A stretch of DNA of 64,000 nt from Haematobia irritans (lineage: Eukaryota > Arthropoda > Insecta > Diptera > Muscidae), in assembly GCF_050003625.1 (NCBI RefSeq), contig NC_134400.1, forward strand, positions 189,067,726-189,131,725, given 5' to 3'. Both the position numbers and the translations under genes were made by a program. Each line of letters opens with the position of its first letter. The stretch's first letter is position 1. Shown one piece after another: positions 33,318 through 46,479 of the stretch. The notes below the pieces were generated by a model. The model was not told the DNA's origin, made no database searches, and was given only the letters and a program-made list of their open reading frames with translations.

Positions 33318-34553
33318 TACAGCACTAAGATCGACCGGGCCGAATCTTAAATACCCACCACCATGAACCAAATATTAGGGTTTCCTTTGAAATTTCAGGA
33401 GGCGTTGAGGACTTGAGGACACTTCCCGAAGATAAATTTAAAGATTTCACCTATGAAGACTATATCAGATTCTGGATTTATAAGAACCATTTTTTTTGAG
33501 TTTTAGAGGAATCATTAACATCTCTTGTAAGTGTGCAAGAAAATTATAAAATAACGTCTTGATTTGAAATCTTAAATCTGTAGAAGTAAAATCTGGAAAT
33601 TTTACATTGAGTTTCAAGCAATTTTCATGATCAGTGCGCCTTCTACACCCTCAAGAAGTGAAGTCGGTCTATATGGAGGCATTACCAAATGGACCGATAA
33701 AAACTTAATCCGATACATATTTTTGTGAGCCTAAAATACCAGAATATTTACAATTTCAGGCAAATCAGATAAAAACTACGGTTTATAGAAACCCAAGGAG
33801 TTAAATCGGAAGATCGTTCTTATGGGGACTATACTAAAATATGGTCCAATACTCACCGTTTTCGGCACACCTCTTTATGACCCGAAAATACCTCTAGATT
33901 TCCAATTTCAGGCAAATAGGATAAAAACTTCGGATTCTAGAAGCCCAAGAAGTAAAATCGGGAAATCGGTCTATATGGGGGCTATACCAAAATATGGACC
34001 GATACTCACTATTTTCGGCACACCTCTTTATGGTCATCAAATACCTATAGATTTCCAATTTCAGGTACATTGAATAAAAACTGCGGTTTCTATAAGCCCA
34101 AGAAGTAAAATCGGGAGATCGGTCCTTATGGGGGCTATACCAAAATATGGACCGATACTCACCATTTTGGACACACCTCTTTATGGTCATCAAATAACTC
34201 TTGATTTCAAATTTCAGGCAAATTGGATAAAAACTACGATTTCTATAACCCCAAATCGGGAGGTCGGTTTATATGGGGACTATATCAAAACCTGGACCGA
34301 TATAGCCCATCTTGGAACTTGACCTGCCTGCAGACAAAAGACGAGTTTGTGCAAACGTTCAGCACGATTGCTTCAATATTGAAGACTGTAGCATGATTAC
34401 AACAGACAGACAGACGTTATATCATCGTCTTAGAATTTCTCCCTGATCAAGAATATCTATACTTTATATAGTCGCAAATCGATATTTCGATGTGTTACAA
34501 ACGGAATGACAAACTTATTATACCGCCGTCACCATTCTATGGTGGTGGGTATA
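33318..34553 (+). mobile_element. Helentron-like element, family B, copy 2 (complete)
   Basis: The left end contains GATCGACCGGGCCGAATCTT, then AAATACCCACCACCATGAAC. The right end is CATTCTATGGTGGTGGGTAT. TACCCACCACCAT and ATGGTGGTGGGTA are subterminal inverted repeats. Between them are a diverged left part, about four ~152-bp repeats (from about 33750), a CAGACAGACAGACG microsatellite at about 34404 and TCAAGAATATCTATACTTTA with ATATAGTCG. The architecture parallels family A. No coding sequence. Confidence 0.75.
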
Positions 34554-34584
34554 AAAATAAATTTGTATTACCACCACGGTTTGC

Positions 34585-37500
34585 AAAGTTGGTAGAATTC
34601 TACCAACAATAGTAGATTTTTTTCTGTTTGGTAGATTGGTAGAATTTTTGATAATTAAGTAGATCAAATCTCTATAACAATAACATTTTGGAAAGAGTTT
34701 ATATATTTTTTTTTTTTTTTGAGAAATTTTTCTATGGATAAAAACTTTTGAAAAAAAAAACTTTAGAAATAAAATTTTGGCAAAATTTTCAATGGAAATA
34801 AAATTTTGGCAAAATTTTCTAAGAAATAAATTTTTGAAAAAAATTTCATAGAAATAACATTTTGACAAAATTTTCTTAGAAATAAAATTTTGACAAAATT
34901 TTCTATATAAATAAAATGTTGACAAAATTTGTGTAGAAATAAAATTTTGACTCACTTTTCTACAGAAATACAATTTTGACAAAATTTTCTATAGAAATAA
35001 AATTTTGGCAAAAGTTTCTATAGCAATTAACACAATTTTCCATAGAAATAAAATTTTGACAAAATTTTCTATAGAAATAAAATTTTGACAAAATTTTCTA
35101 TAGAAATGAAATTTTGACAAAATTTCTTAGAAATAAAATTTTGACAAAATTTTCTATGGAAATACAATGTTGACAAAATTTTCTATAGAAATACAATGTT
35201 GACAAAATTTTCTATAGAAATAAAATGTTGGCAAAATTTTCTATAGCACTTTTCCATAGAAATAAAATGTTGACTAAATTTTCTATAGAAATAAAATTTT
35301 GACAAAATTTTAACAAAATTTTGACAATATTTTCTATAGAAATACAATGTTGACACAATTTTCTTTAGAAACAAAATTTTGACAAAATTTTCAATGGAAA
35401 TAAAATTTTGGCAAAATTTTCTTAGAAATAAATTCTTGAAAAATAATTCTTAGAAATAACATTTTGACAAAATTTTCTATAGAAATAAAATTTTGACACA
35501 ATTTTCTACAGAAATACAATTTTGACAAAATTTTCCATAGAAATAAAATTTTGACAAAATTTTATATAGAAATAAAATTTTGACAAAATTTTCTACAGAA
35601 ATAAAATTTTGACAAAATTTTCTATAGAAATAAAATTTTGACAAAATTTCTTAGAAATAAAATTTTGACAAAATTTTAATAAAATTTTGACAAGATTTTC
35701 TATAGAAATACAATATTGACAAAATCTTCTATAGAAATAAAATTTTGGCAAAATTTTCTATAGCAACCAGCACATTTTTCCATAGAAAAAAAATTTTTGA
35801 CAAAATTTTCTATAGAAATAAAATTTTGAAAGCAATTTTCTTAGAAACAAAAGCCCTATAGACTGCAAGATGGTTGGTTGGATGAAGCTGAGATCAAAAC
35901 AACAAATATGATTGAAGTACAAAGCAACAATAGCAAAACAAAACGAATGAAATAAAATTTTGACAAAATTTTCTATAAAAATAAAATTTTGACAACATTT
36001 TCTACAGAAATAAAATTTTGACAAAATTTTCTATAGAAATAAAATTTTGACAAAATTTTCTATAGAAATAAAATTTTGACAAAATTTTCTATAGAAGTAA
36101 AATTTTGACAAAATTTTCTTAGAAACATAATTTTGAAAACAATTGTTTAGAAATAAAATTTTTGACAAAATTTTAATAAAATTTTGACAAAATTTTCTAT
36201 AGAAATAAAACTTTGACAAAATTTTCTATAGAAGTAAAATTTTGACAAAATTTTCTATAGAAATAAAATTTTGACAAAATTTTCTATAGAAATAAAATTT
36301 TCTATAGAAATAAAATTTTCCATAGAAATAAAATTTTGTCAAAATTTTCTTAGTAAAATAATTTTGAAAACAATTGTTTAGAAATAAAATTTTTGACAAA
36401 ATTTTAATAAAATTTTGACAAAATTTTCTATAGAAATAACATTTTGACAAAATTTTCTATAGAAATAAAATTTTGACAAAATTTTCTATAGAAATAAAAT
36501 TTTGACACAATTTTCTATAGAAATAAAATTTTGACAAAATTTTCTATAGAAATAAAATTTTGACAAAATTTTCTTAGAAAAATACTTTTGAAAACAATTG
36601 TTTAGAAATAAAATTTTTGACAAAATTTTAATAAAATTTTGACAAAATTTTCTATAGAAATAAAATTTTGACAAAATTTTCTATAGAAATAAAATTTTGA
36701 CACAATTTTCTATAGAAATAAAATTTTGACAAAATTTTCTATAGAAATAAAATTTTCTATAGAAATAAAATTTTCCATAGAAATAAAATTTTGACAAAAT
36801 TTTCTTAGTAAAATAATTTTGAAAACAATTGTTTAGAAATAAAATTTTAATAAAATTTTGACAAAATTTTCTATAGAAATAAAATTTTGACACAATTTTC
36901 TATAGAAATAAAATTTTGACACAATTTTCTATAGAAATAAAATTTTGACAAAATTTTCTATAGAAATAAAACTTTATTTGTTGTTTTGATCTCAACAGAG
37001 GAAAATATTGTTTGTCAAATTTATTTGGACAAAGTCCTATAGACTGCAAGATGGTCGGATGGACGCCAACTGCAAGCAATGGTTTTTAAGCTGAGATCAA
37101 AACAACAAATATGATTGAAGTACAAAATAACAATAACAAGTCGAATGAAATAAAATTTTGACAAAATTTTCTATAGAAGTAAAATTTTGAAAAAAATTTT
37201 CTATAGAAGTAAAATTTTGACAAAATTTTCTATAGAAGTAAAATTTTGACAAAATTTTCTATAGAAATAAAATTTTGATAAAATTTTCTTAGAAACAAAA
37301 TTTTGACAAAATTTTCTATAAAAATAAAATGTTAACAAAATTTTCTATAAAAGTAAAATTTTGACAATATTTTCTATAGAAATAAAATTTTGACAAAATT
37401 TTCTACAGAAATAAAATTTTTACAAAATTTTCTATAGAAATAACATTTTGACAATATTTTCTACAGAAATAAAATTTTGACAAAATTTTCTATAGAAATA

Positions 37501-38225
37501 AAATGCAAGATGGTCGGACGGACGCCAACTGCAAGCAATGGTTTTTAAGCTGAGATCAAAACAACAAATATGATTGAAGTACAAACCAACTATTACAAAA
37601 CGAAACGAATGAAATAAAATTTTGACAAAATTTCCTATAGAAGTAAAATTTTGACAAAATTTTCTATAGAAATAAAGTGTTGACAAAATTTTCTTAGAAA
37701 CAAAATTTTGACAAAATTTTCTATAGAAATAAAATTTTAACAAAATTTTCTATAGAAGTAAAATTTTGACAAAATTTTGTACAGAAATAAATTTTTGACA
37801 AAATTTTCTATAGAAATAAAATTTTGGCAAAATTTTCTATAGAAATAAAATTTTCTATAGAAATAAAATGTCGACAGAATTTTCTTAGAAATAAAATTTT
37901 GACAAAAGTTTCTATAATAGTAACATTTTGACAAAATGTTCTATAGAAATAAAATTTTGACAATATTTTCTATAGAAATAAAATTTTGACAAAAATTTCT
38001 ATAAAAATAAAATTTTGACAAAATTTTCTATAGAAATAAAATTTTGACAAAAATTTCTATAGAAGTAAAATTTTGACAAAATTTTCTATAGAAATAAAAT
38101 TTCGACAAAATTTTCTATAGAAGTAAAATTTTGACAAAATTTTCTATAGAAATAAAATTTTGAAAAAGATTTTTTAAATTTGTTAGATTTTTTGTAAAAT
38201 TTTCTTCAATTTTTGGTAGATTAAT
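34585..38225 (-). repeat. 29-bp palindromic array, block 4 (reverse), with inserted modules
   Basis: The border TTGGTAGAATTCTACCAACA and TTTCTGTTTGGTAGATTGGT lie at about 34590-34655. Over a hundred reverse-oriented 29-bp units follow, many near-perfect. Some unit groups are longer-range duplicates, with AATTGTTTAGAAATAAAATT and TTTAATAAAATTTTGACAAA recurring at about 36140, 36375, 36595 and 36830, roughly every 220-240 bp. The block closes with TTCAATTTTTGGTAGATTAA at about 38200. Three copies of a foreign module interrupt it. Confidence 0.9.
35862..37615. repeat. Dispersed GCTGAGATCAAAACAACAAA module, three copies inside the array
   Basis: Copies at about 35862-35950, 36975-37145 and 37504-37615 share GACTGCAAGATGGT, AAGCTGAGATCAAAACAACA and AATATGATTGAAGTAC. 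The middle copy also carries CAACAGAGGAAAATATTGTT and GTCAAATTTATTTGGACAAA. A longer, inverted relative lies at about 51945-52200. The module is probably part of an otherwise unseen transposable element carried along when the array expanded. Confidence 0.6.
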
Positions 38226-38716
38226 TTTGGCACAAGTGGCAACCATGTTCAAGACACGTTCCGCTTGAATGGAAAGTAGCCGAAATCATGGTTATCCACG
38301 GACGAAAAAGACTGTTTTTCATATGTATGGCTGTAAAAATTATATGTTTGAAACTCAAATGTTTATTCTTAAGTGCAAGCATATAATATTCATAAACCAG
38401 CATAACATGTTTGTGACATGTATGTTAATATGTTAGAACATATTATGTTTGGGACATAACATGTTTTTAATATAATATGTTTAGATGCAAAAATATATTA
38501 ATGTAGAATAGGCCTATAAACATATTTGTGTTTAGAAAGAGAGAACTAGAGAGTATGCTGCAAGTAAAAAATGGAAGTAACCAATTGGCGTCTTGGAAAT
38601 ATATACACACGAAGCAAATTTCATTACATTTTTTTTCTACCAGTGTATGCTTAAGGTGAAACATAATATGTTTGAACAATACAAACAATATTTTGACCAA
38701 TCCTGAAAATATATAT
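38226..38716. other. AT-rich spacer with inverted ACATATTATGTTT words
   Basis: Contains GTGGCAACCATGTTCAAGAC (array-flank type) and then repeated AACATGTTT/AACATATTATG words in both orientations from about 38400 to 38500, reminiscent of the foldback MITE interior at 852-1100. No gene. Confidence 0.4.
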
Positions 38717-38954
38717 GCACACAAAAAAATTTTTTTTTTTCTGATTCAATCACGAAATTAATTGATCCAATTAATTTTTTAATTGAAATGTCTTCAATCA
38801 CGGAAATGATAGTATCAATTAAACAATTAATTGATACTATTAATTTTTGTGATTGATTTTGTTGAATCAATTAAATTTTTAATTGAATAATTTTTAAAAC
38901 TCAATTAAAATTTTAATTGGAAAAATTTTCCTGCCTTTTTTGCTTGCTGTGTGC
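38717..38954. mobile_element. AT-rich foldback element, CACACAAAAAAA family, short copy
   Basis: Starts GCACACAAAAAAATTTTTTT and ends GCTGTGTGC. The inside has CTGATTCAATCACGAAATTA, ATTGATCCAATTAATTTTTT and AAATGTCTTCAATCACGGAA, matching the element at 26067 in the opposite direction. Confidence 0.6.
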
Positions 38955-39181
38955 TTGAAGCAGAAGCAAATCCCCAGTGCTGCCACCACTGACTAAAAGG
39001 GAAACATTTTGGTGTTTGTTCGAAATTGGGTTTGTATCCACGACGATGTGTATGCAAGGCGGATATGCTACCTATTGCACCACTGTGGCTTCCTCTGAGT
39101 CCCTAACGAATTCTCTAATTTGTATTTAAACTGGACCAGGTCCCGAATCACCTCCTCTCCGATATGGTTAACTCTTTGCCT

Positions 39182-39415
39182 ACACACAAACATTTTTTTT
39201 CTGATTCAATCACGAAATTAATTGATCCAATTAATTTTTAATTGAAATGTCTTCAATTACAGAAATGATAGTATCAATTAAAAAATTAATTGATACTATT
39301 AATTTGTGTGATTGATTTTTTTTTCAATTAAAAAATTTGTTGCTTCGATTAAATTTTTAATTGAATATTTTTTAAAACTCAATTAAGATTTTAATTGGAA
39401 AAATTTTCATGAAAT
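39182..39415. mobile_element. AT-rich foldback element, right end missing
   Basis: ACACACAAACATTTTTTTTC, TGATTCAATCACGAAATTAA and TGTCTTCAATTACAGAAATG repeat the text of the element at 38717, but the closing TGTGTG is replaced by unrelated sequence containing TTCGTTATAGTACGAAACG. Together with the 38717 copy it shows a family present at least three times in the window. Confidence 0.55.
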
Positions 39416-39559
39416 TTTTATATTCGTTATAGTACGAAACGTTACGTTGATTTGCAGAAAATTCGTTATATTAAGGAAAAAATTCATTGTATTAACGAAT
39501 TTGTTTCATTGACTGATTTTTACCAACACATTTCGTTAATATAACGATACTTTTTTTAT

Positions 39560-39760
39560 TAGTGCAGGGCACTGACAAAGGTGGTTTCATCATCCTCATA
39601 ACACGCCCTAAATACACCATTCTCTGCTAATCCTATTCAGCACAGATATACTCTCAATTCTAGGTGCCCGGCTATTATTGAGTAGTTCTCAAATTTTATT
39701 TTCTTAGCTCGGTCACACCATAGTAGTTTCGTCGCCCTTCCGACAGTTGTGTCTACCGTC
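39560..39760 (-). pseudogene. LINE open reading frame C-terminal relic
   Basis: Minus-strand frames read AGHLELRVYLC, then IGLAENGVFRACYEDDETTF. This resembles the segment after the RNase H region of insect LINEs, where a (T/A)GH-x-x-L-x-x-(H/Y)-L-x-x-(I/M)G stretch precedes a C-x-x-C-x-E-x-E-T zinc-knuckle-like motif. Frames shift several times, and no reverse transcriptase lies next to it. Moderate to low certainty. Confidence 0.4.
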
Positions 39761-41770
39761 TGCAGAAATGTTCACACCTTGTAGCCTCGTGTTATTTCCG
39801 TGTCATTTAACACCGTTCCGTTATGGCACTCACTTCAACCTGCAAGATTGCAATATGGTCCTGTAATCGGAATGGGATCTCGGTGTCGACCAGGAATGGA
39901 AAATACAGTACTATAGTACTTTTTCCACTACTTTTATACCCTGGTATGTACCGTAGTACCATTTGTAGTGTACAGTTTTGAAGGGATCACAGTTCTCATG
40001 GTACAATAATTTTGATAAAATATTTTAATATTTTGAGTAAAGGCTGTTTGCGTGCTTTTTTGAATAAAACCCGAAATTTAGTGAAAAGTACTCAAAAATT
40101 ACCTTTTTTTTGTACTTTCTGAAAAATTGTATTCTCCATCCCTGATTACAGCGTCATATTTGGTATAAAGTATATATCATTTTTTTGCGCCCGCTTTTCC
40201 TTTTGTTGAGATTACATTCGGTTTATATATACTGTGCATTTTACAGTTACAGTTTACAACCACAACAACTAAATACCAAAATGTTAGAGAATGGGATGTG
40301 TTTGTGGTGATACCACAAAAGAAAATGTTATTATTTATTATGTGAATACCAACAAACATACACACCCACATGCACTAACTTTATCAATGTCGCCAAATAT
40401 ACATGCAGCATGCACGTATGAACATACATGTAGCGAATGTAGAGAAATACAAGTATTGTTCTCTTTACTCCTTTGAAGTCTACAACATAAATACATGCGT
40501 ATTTGTATGCGACCATATACATACTTGCATACTTTTAAGTATGTCGTGTATTGTTGGTAACAGTGTTAAAACGAAATCTAACCGGTAGACATTTAGGAAA
40601 TGTGCGTGCCGACAACGACAAAACCCTGTGTGTGTTTATGATTATGCCCCACACTCCCACACATGCTAAGATATCAGCCATCCTCCAACATGCCCGCCAC
40701 TATTCACCATAGTTGCCAAAGCAATCATTGAAATAGAAGCCAGCATTATTCTTCGTTTAGTCATCATTGGTCATCATCGTAGTCGTCATTATCATTTTCG
40801 TCGTTCAATGCAAAACGAATGTATTGAGTTCACAACATCCGTTTAGGGGGTGCCATACTCGTAGTGTTGTTGTAACAATAGCATAGTATGTTGTTGTTTT
40901 AAACATGCAGTAAAGATTTCGTGTTTGACCCTAGAATGGTAGTTTTTTTTTTGGCTTTGTGGCAGCCTCCTTTGCGGCTATGTAAATTCCAATTCAATTT
41001 CATGTGTATGTATTTATGCAATTACAAATTGTTGCTGATTTTGAGCATTGACATCAGCAGCATCACCATCATCAACAACGTGTGCCCCACAAAATTTCAT
41101 CTTCACTGACCGCTTTTTGTTGTTGTATTCTTTTCTGGATTAAGACAAGTGGCCTGCGCCTACAACCACATGGTAGGGATGCTTCTTCATTTTTTGTTTT
41201 TTTGCTATTGTCATTGTTTTTTTTGCCCTACACCAATTTCTTGGGTGCTGTGTTTTCTTTGCTTCTTAACAGCATTGAGGTGTTTCTCTCTCTCAATTGC
41301 GTGCTGTGTGGCAAACATTGCTGAGCCAATGTGCGCATGTCCCAAATTTAATGAGACACATTGTTCATTAATTCGAATATTAAGAGAATATTATTGAGTA
41401 TATTAGAGTGGGTGTGTGTATATGAAATTGAAGAAATCGAAAGTACTGCAAGATCTATTGGCATTAACTTTTAAATTTGTCTCAAAATTAATATTTTGTA
41501 TAGGTATTAAAAATCTCATATACCATTAGAACAGACGAAAAACTTTAAAATAAGAAATATTATTTAGCAGTGGTTGATGCAATATTTGTGGCTATTATGA
41601 AAAACATGTTACTTCAAAAGAAATGGTTTACTATTTTATTTTAAAGCTTTATTTAATATTTTTTTTATCATCCCTTAAATTTGTTTACACCAACAAGAAA
41701 TATTTACTACTTCTACAAAAGGCAGAAAAAGGGTGACTTTGAAAGCATGGTCTAACAAAATTAAAAAAAA
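39761..41770. other. Low-repeat DNA, no supportable gene
   Basis: About 2 kb of mixed-composition sequence with CA-rich and CATCATC-like simple stretches (for example CAGCAGCATCACCATCATCA at about 41055). Several overlapping short frames on both strands (40177-40588, 41082-41397) have biased composition and no recognisable domains, so I leave them out. Intron or intergenic DNA. Confidence 0.5.
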
Positions 41771-41774
41771 AAGT

Positions 41775-44700
41775 TTTTGAAGAACATTTTATTTCTACAG
41801 AAAATTTTGTCAAAATATTATTTCTTTAGAAAATTTTGTCAAAATTTAATTTCTATCGAAAATTTAGTCAAAATTTTATTTCTATAGAAAATTTTGTCAA
41901 AATTTTATTTCTATAGATAATTTTCACAAAATTCTACTTCTATAGAAAATTTTATCAACATTTTATTTCTATCGAAAATTTAGTCAAAATTTTATTTCTA
42001 TAGAAAGTTTGGTCAAAATTTTATTTCCATAAGAAATTTTGTCAAAATTTTATTTCTATTGATAGCTTTTCAAAACTTTATTTCTATAGAAAATTTTGTC
42101 AAAATTTAATTTCTATAGAAAATTTAGTCAAAGTTTTATTTCTATAGAAAATTTTGTCAAAATTTTATTTCTATAGATAATTTTGACAAAATTTTATTTT
42201 TATTGAAAATATTGTTAAAATTTTATTTCTATAGAAAATTCTGTCAATATTTTATTTCCATAGAAAATTTTGTTAAAAATGTTATTTCTATAGAAAATTT
42301 TGTCAAAATTTTATTTCTATAGAAAATTTTTTTAAAAATGTTATTTCTATAGAAAATTTTGTCAAAATTTTATTTCTATAGAAAATTTCGTCAAATTTCT
42401 ATTTCTATTGATAGCTTTTCAAAACTTTATTTCTATAGAAAATTTTGTCAAAATTTTATTTCTATAGATAATTTTGACAAAATTTTATTTTTATAGAAAA
42501 TATTGTTAAAATTTTATTTCTATAGAAAATTTAGTCAAAATTTTATTTCTATAGAAAATTTTGTCAAAATTTTATTTCTATAGAAAATTTTATCAAAATT
42601 TTATTTCTATCGAAAATTTAGTCAAAATTTTTTTTCTATAGAAAGTTTGGTCAAAATTTTATTTCCATAAGAAATTTTGTCAAAATGTTATTTCTATAGA
42701 AAATTTTGTCAAAATTTGATTTCTATTGATAGCTTTTCAAAACTTTATTTCTATAGAAAATTTTGTCAAAATTTAATTTCTATAGAAAATTTAGTCAAAA
42801 TTTTATTTCTATAGAAATTTTTTTCAAAATTTTATTTCTATAGATAATTTTGACAAAATTTTATTTTTATACGAAATTTTGTTAAAAATGTTATTTCTAT
42901 AGAAAATGTTGTCAAAATTTTATTTCTATAGAAAATTTTTTCAAAATTTCATTTCTATAGAAAATTTTGTCAACATTTTATTTCTATAGAAAATTTCGTC
43001 AAAATTGTAGTTCTATAGCAAGTTTGGTCAACATTTTATTTCCATAAGAAATTTCGTCAAAACTTTATTTCTATAGAAAATTTTGTCAAAATTGTATTTC
43101 TATAGAAAATTTTGTCAAAATTGTATTTCTATAAGAAATTTTGTCAAAATTTTATTTCTATAGAAAATTTTGTCAAAATTGTATTTCTATAGCAAGTTTG
43201 GTCAACATTTTATTTCCATAAGAAATTTTGTCACAATTTTATTTCTATCGAAAATTTAGTCAAAATTTTATTTCTATAGCAAGTTTGGTCAACATTTTAT
43301 TTCCATAAGAAATTTCGTCAAAACTTTATGTCTATAGAAAATTTTGTCAGAATTGTATTTCTATAAGAAATTTTGTCAAAATTTTATTTCTATAGAAAAT
43401 TTTGTCAAAATTATATTTCTATAAGAAATTTTGTCAAAATTTTATTTCTATTGAAAATTATGCCAAAATTTTATTTCTATAGAAAATTTTGTCAAAATTT
43501 CATTTCTATAGAAAATTTTATTTCTATAGAAAATTTTGTCAAAATTTTATTTCTGTTGAAAATTTTGTCAAAATTTTATTTCTGTTGAAAATTTTGTCAA
43601 CATTTTATTTCTACAGAAATTTTTGCCAAATTTTATCTCTATAGATAGTTTTTCAAAACTTTATTTTTATAGAAAATTTTGTCAAAAATTTATCTCTATA
43701 GAAAATTTTGTTAAAATTTTATCTCTATAGAAAATTTTGCCAAAATTTTATCTCTATAGAAAATTTTGCCAAAATTTTATCTCTATAGAAAATTTTGCCA
43801 AAATTTTATCTCTATAGAAAATTTTGTTAAAAATGTTATTTCTATAGAACATTTGGTCAAAATTTGATTTCTATAAGAAAATTTGTCAAAAGGTTATTTC
43901 TATTGAAAATTATGTCAAAATTTTATTTCTTTACAAAATTTTGTCAAAATTTTATTTCTATAGAAAATTTTGTCAAAATTTTATTTCTATAGAAAATTCA
44001 GTCAATATTTTATTTCTGTAGAAAATTTTGTTAAAAATGTTATTTCTATAGAAATTTTTCTATAGAAAATGTTGTCAAAATTTTATTTCCATAAGAAATT
44101 TTCTCAAAATTCTATTTATATAGAAAATTTTTTCAAAATTTTATTTCTATCGACAATTTAGTCAACATTTTATTTCTATAGAAATTTTGGTCAAAATTTT
44201 ATTTCCATAAGAAATTTTGTCAAAATTGTATTTCTATAAGAAATTTTGTCAAAATGTTATTTCTATTGAAAATTATGTCAAAATGTTATTTCTATTGAAA
44301 ATTATGTCAAAATTTTATTTCTATAGAAAATTGTGTCAAAATTTTATATCTGTTGAAAATTTTGTAAAAATTTTATTTCTATAGAAAATTTGGTCAACAT
44401 TTTATTTCTGTAAGAAATTTTGTCAAAATTTTATTTCTGTAAGAAATTTTGTCAAAATTTTATTTCTATAAGAAATTTTGTCAAAATTTTATTTCTATAG
44501 AAAATTTTGTCAAAATTTTATTTCTATAGAAAATTTCGTCAACATTTTATTTCCATAAGAAATTTTGTCAAAATTTTATTTCCATAAGAAATTTTGTCAA
44601 AATTTTATCTCTATAGAAAATTTTGTCAAAATTTTATCTCTATAGAAAATTTTGCCAAAATTTTCTCAAAATTCTATTTCTATAGAAAATTTTGTCAACA

Positions 44701-45960
44701 TTTTATTTCTATAGAAAATTTTGCCAAAATTTTATCTCTATAGAAAATTATGTCAAAATTTTATTTCTATAAGAAATTTTGTGAAAATGTTATTTCTATT
44801 GAAAATTATGTCGAAATTTTATTTCTGTAGAAATTTTGTCAAAATGTTATTTCTATAGAAAATTATGTCAACATTTTATTTCTATAGAACATTTTTTCAA
44901 AATTTTATTTCTATAGAAAATTTCGTCAACATTTTATTTCCATAAGAAATTTTCTCAAAATTCTATTTCTATAGAAAATTTTGTCAACATTTTATTTCTA
45001 TAGAAAATTTTGTCAAAATTTTATTTCTGTTGAAAATTTTGTCAACATTTTATTTCTATAGAAATTTTTGTCAAAATTTTATCTCTATAGATAGCTTTTC
45101 AAAACTTTATTTCTATACAAAATTTTGTCAAAAATTTATCTCTATGGAAAATTTTGTCAAAATTTTATTTGGTCAAAATTTTATTGTAAGAAATTTTGTC
45201 AAAATTTTATTTCTATAAGAAATTTTGTCAAAATTTTATTTCAATAAGAAATTTTGTCAAAATGTTATTTCTATTGAAAATTATGTCAGAATTTTATGTC
45301 TATAGAAAATTTTGTCAAAATTTTATTTCTATAGAAAATTTTGTCAAAATTTTATTTCTATAGAAAATTTTGTCAAAATTTTATTTCTATAGAAAATTTT
45401 GTCAAAATTTTATTTCTATAGAAAATTTTGTCAAAATTTTATTTCTATAGAAAATTTTGTCAAAATTTTATTTCTATAGAAAATTTTGTCAAAATTTTAT
45501 ATCTATAGAAAATTTTGTCAAAATTTTATCTCTATAGAAAATTATGTCAAAATTTTATTTCTATAAGAAATTTTGTGAAAATGTTACTTCTATTGAAAAT
45601 TATGTCAAAATTTTTTTATTTTTTTATTTCTATAGAAAATTCAGTCAATATTTTATTTCTATAGAAAATTTTGTCAAAATTTTATTTCTATAGAAAATTT
45701 TTTCAAAATTTTATTTCTTTAGAAAATTTCGTCAAAATTTTATTTCTGTTGAACATTTTGTCAACATTTTATTTCTATAGAAAATTTTGTCAAAATTTTA
45801 TCTCTATAGATAGCTTTTCAAAACTTTATTTCTATAGAAAATTTTGTCAAAATTTTATTTCTATAGAAAATTTTGTCAAAAATTTATCTCTATGGAAAAT
45901 TTTGTTAAAATTTTATCTCTATAGAAAATTTTGTCAAAATGTTATTTCTAGAGGCAATTT
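41775..45960 (+). repeat. 29-bp palindromic array, block 5 (forward), the largest
   Basis: About 4.2 kb, roughly 140 units of TTTCTATAGAAAATTTTGTC and AAAATTTTA. Subtypes cluster: TTTCCATAAGAAATTTTGTC near 43020-43360 and 44400-44600, ATTGATAGCTTTTCAAAACT near 42055, 42410 and 42725, and about eight perfect consecutive units at 45301-45500. The block ends with the CTTCTTAGTTGATAAGGAAT border. Confidence 0.93.
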
Positions 45961-46250
45961 TTGAAGTACTTCTTAGTTGATAAGGAATATTCTTCAAAAT
46001 CTACCAATATATTAAGAATTCTACAAATCTACCAAACAGTACATAGATGTAATTTGTCCCCCTTTTTGTTATTTCTATCGTTGCCAGATTTCAATAAAAT
46101 TCATCCCAGAAGAAGTTGGAAATTACCAACGAAACGTCGGATAAAAATATGAAGTAAAGTCTTTTTATTTGCATATTCAGAGACCTTAAAAGCCCGATTT
46201 AAATAGTAAAAATCTTACATTTTTGATAGAATTCTACCAACTGTGGCAAA
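45955..46250 (+). repeat. 29-bp-array end module with an intervening fragment
   Basis: GAAGTACTTCTTAGTTGATA, AATATTCTTCAAAATCTACC and AATTCTACAAATCTACCAAA form the end module. It is split by about 170 bp that includes GTTGCCAGATTTCAATAAAA and GGAAATTACCAACGAAACGT, then closes with GATAGAATTCTACCAACTGT. The inserted piece is probably part of another transposable element; I do not recognise it with confidence. Confidence 0.5.
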
Positions 46251-46479
46251 CGTGCTTAGAACCCATAAGAAAATCACCTGTTAATCCAATAAGAATTTTA
46301 TAAATATTCGCATAAAATCCTCATGATGTTCTCTTATTCTTAAGAAGTATGAGATGGAACAAATTTCTCTTTCAAAGTGAAATCTCCTTATTTACGCAAA
46401 TGTCAAATATGATGCAAGAATAGAAAGGAAAAAAATTATAAAATGTCAAGTGGGTTTTTGGCATAGGGGAATTTTCTAC

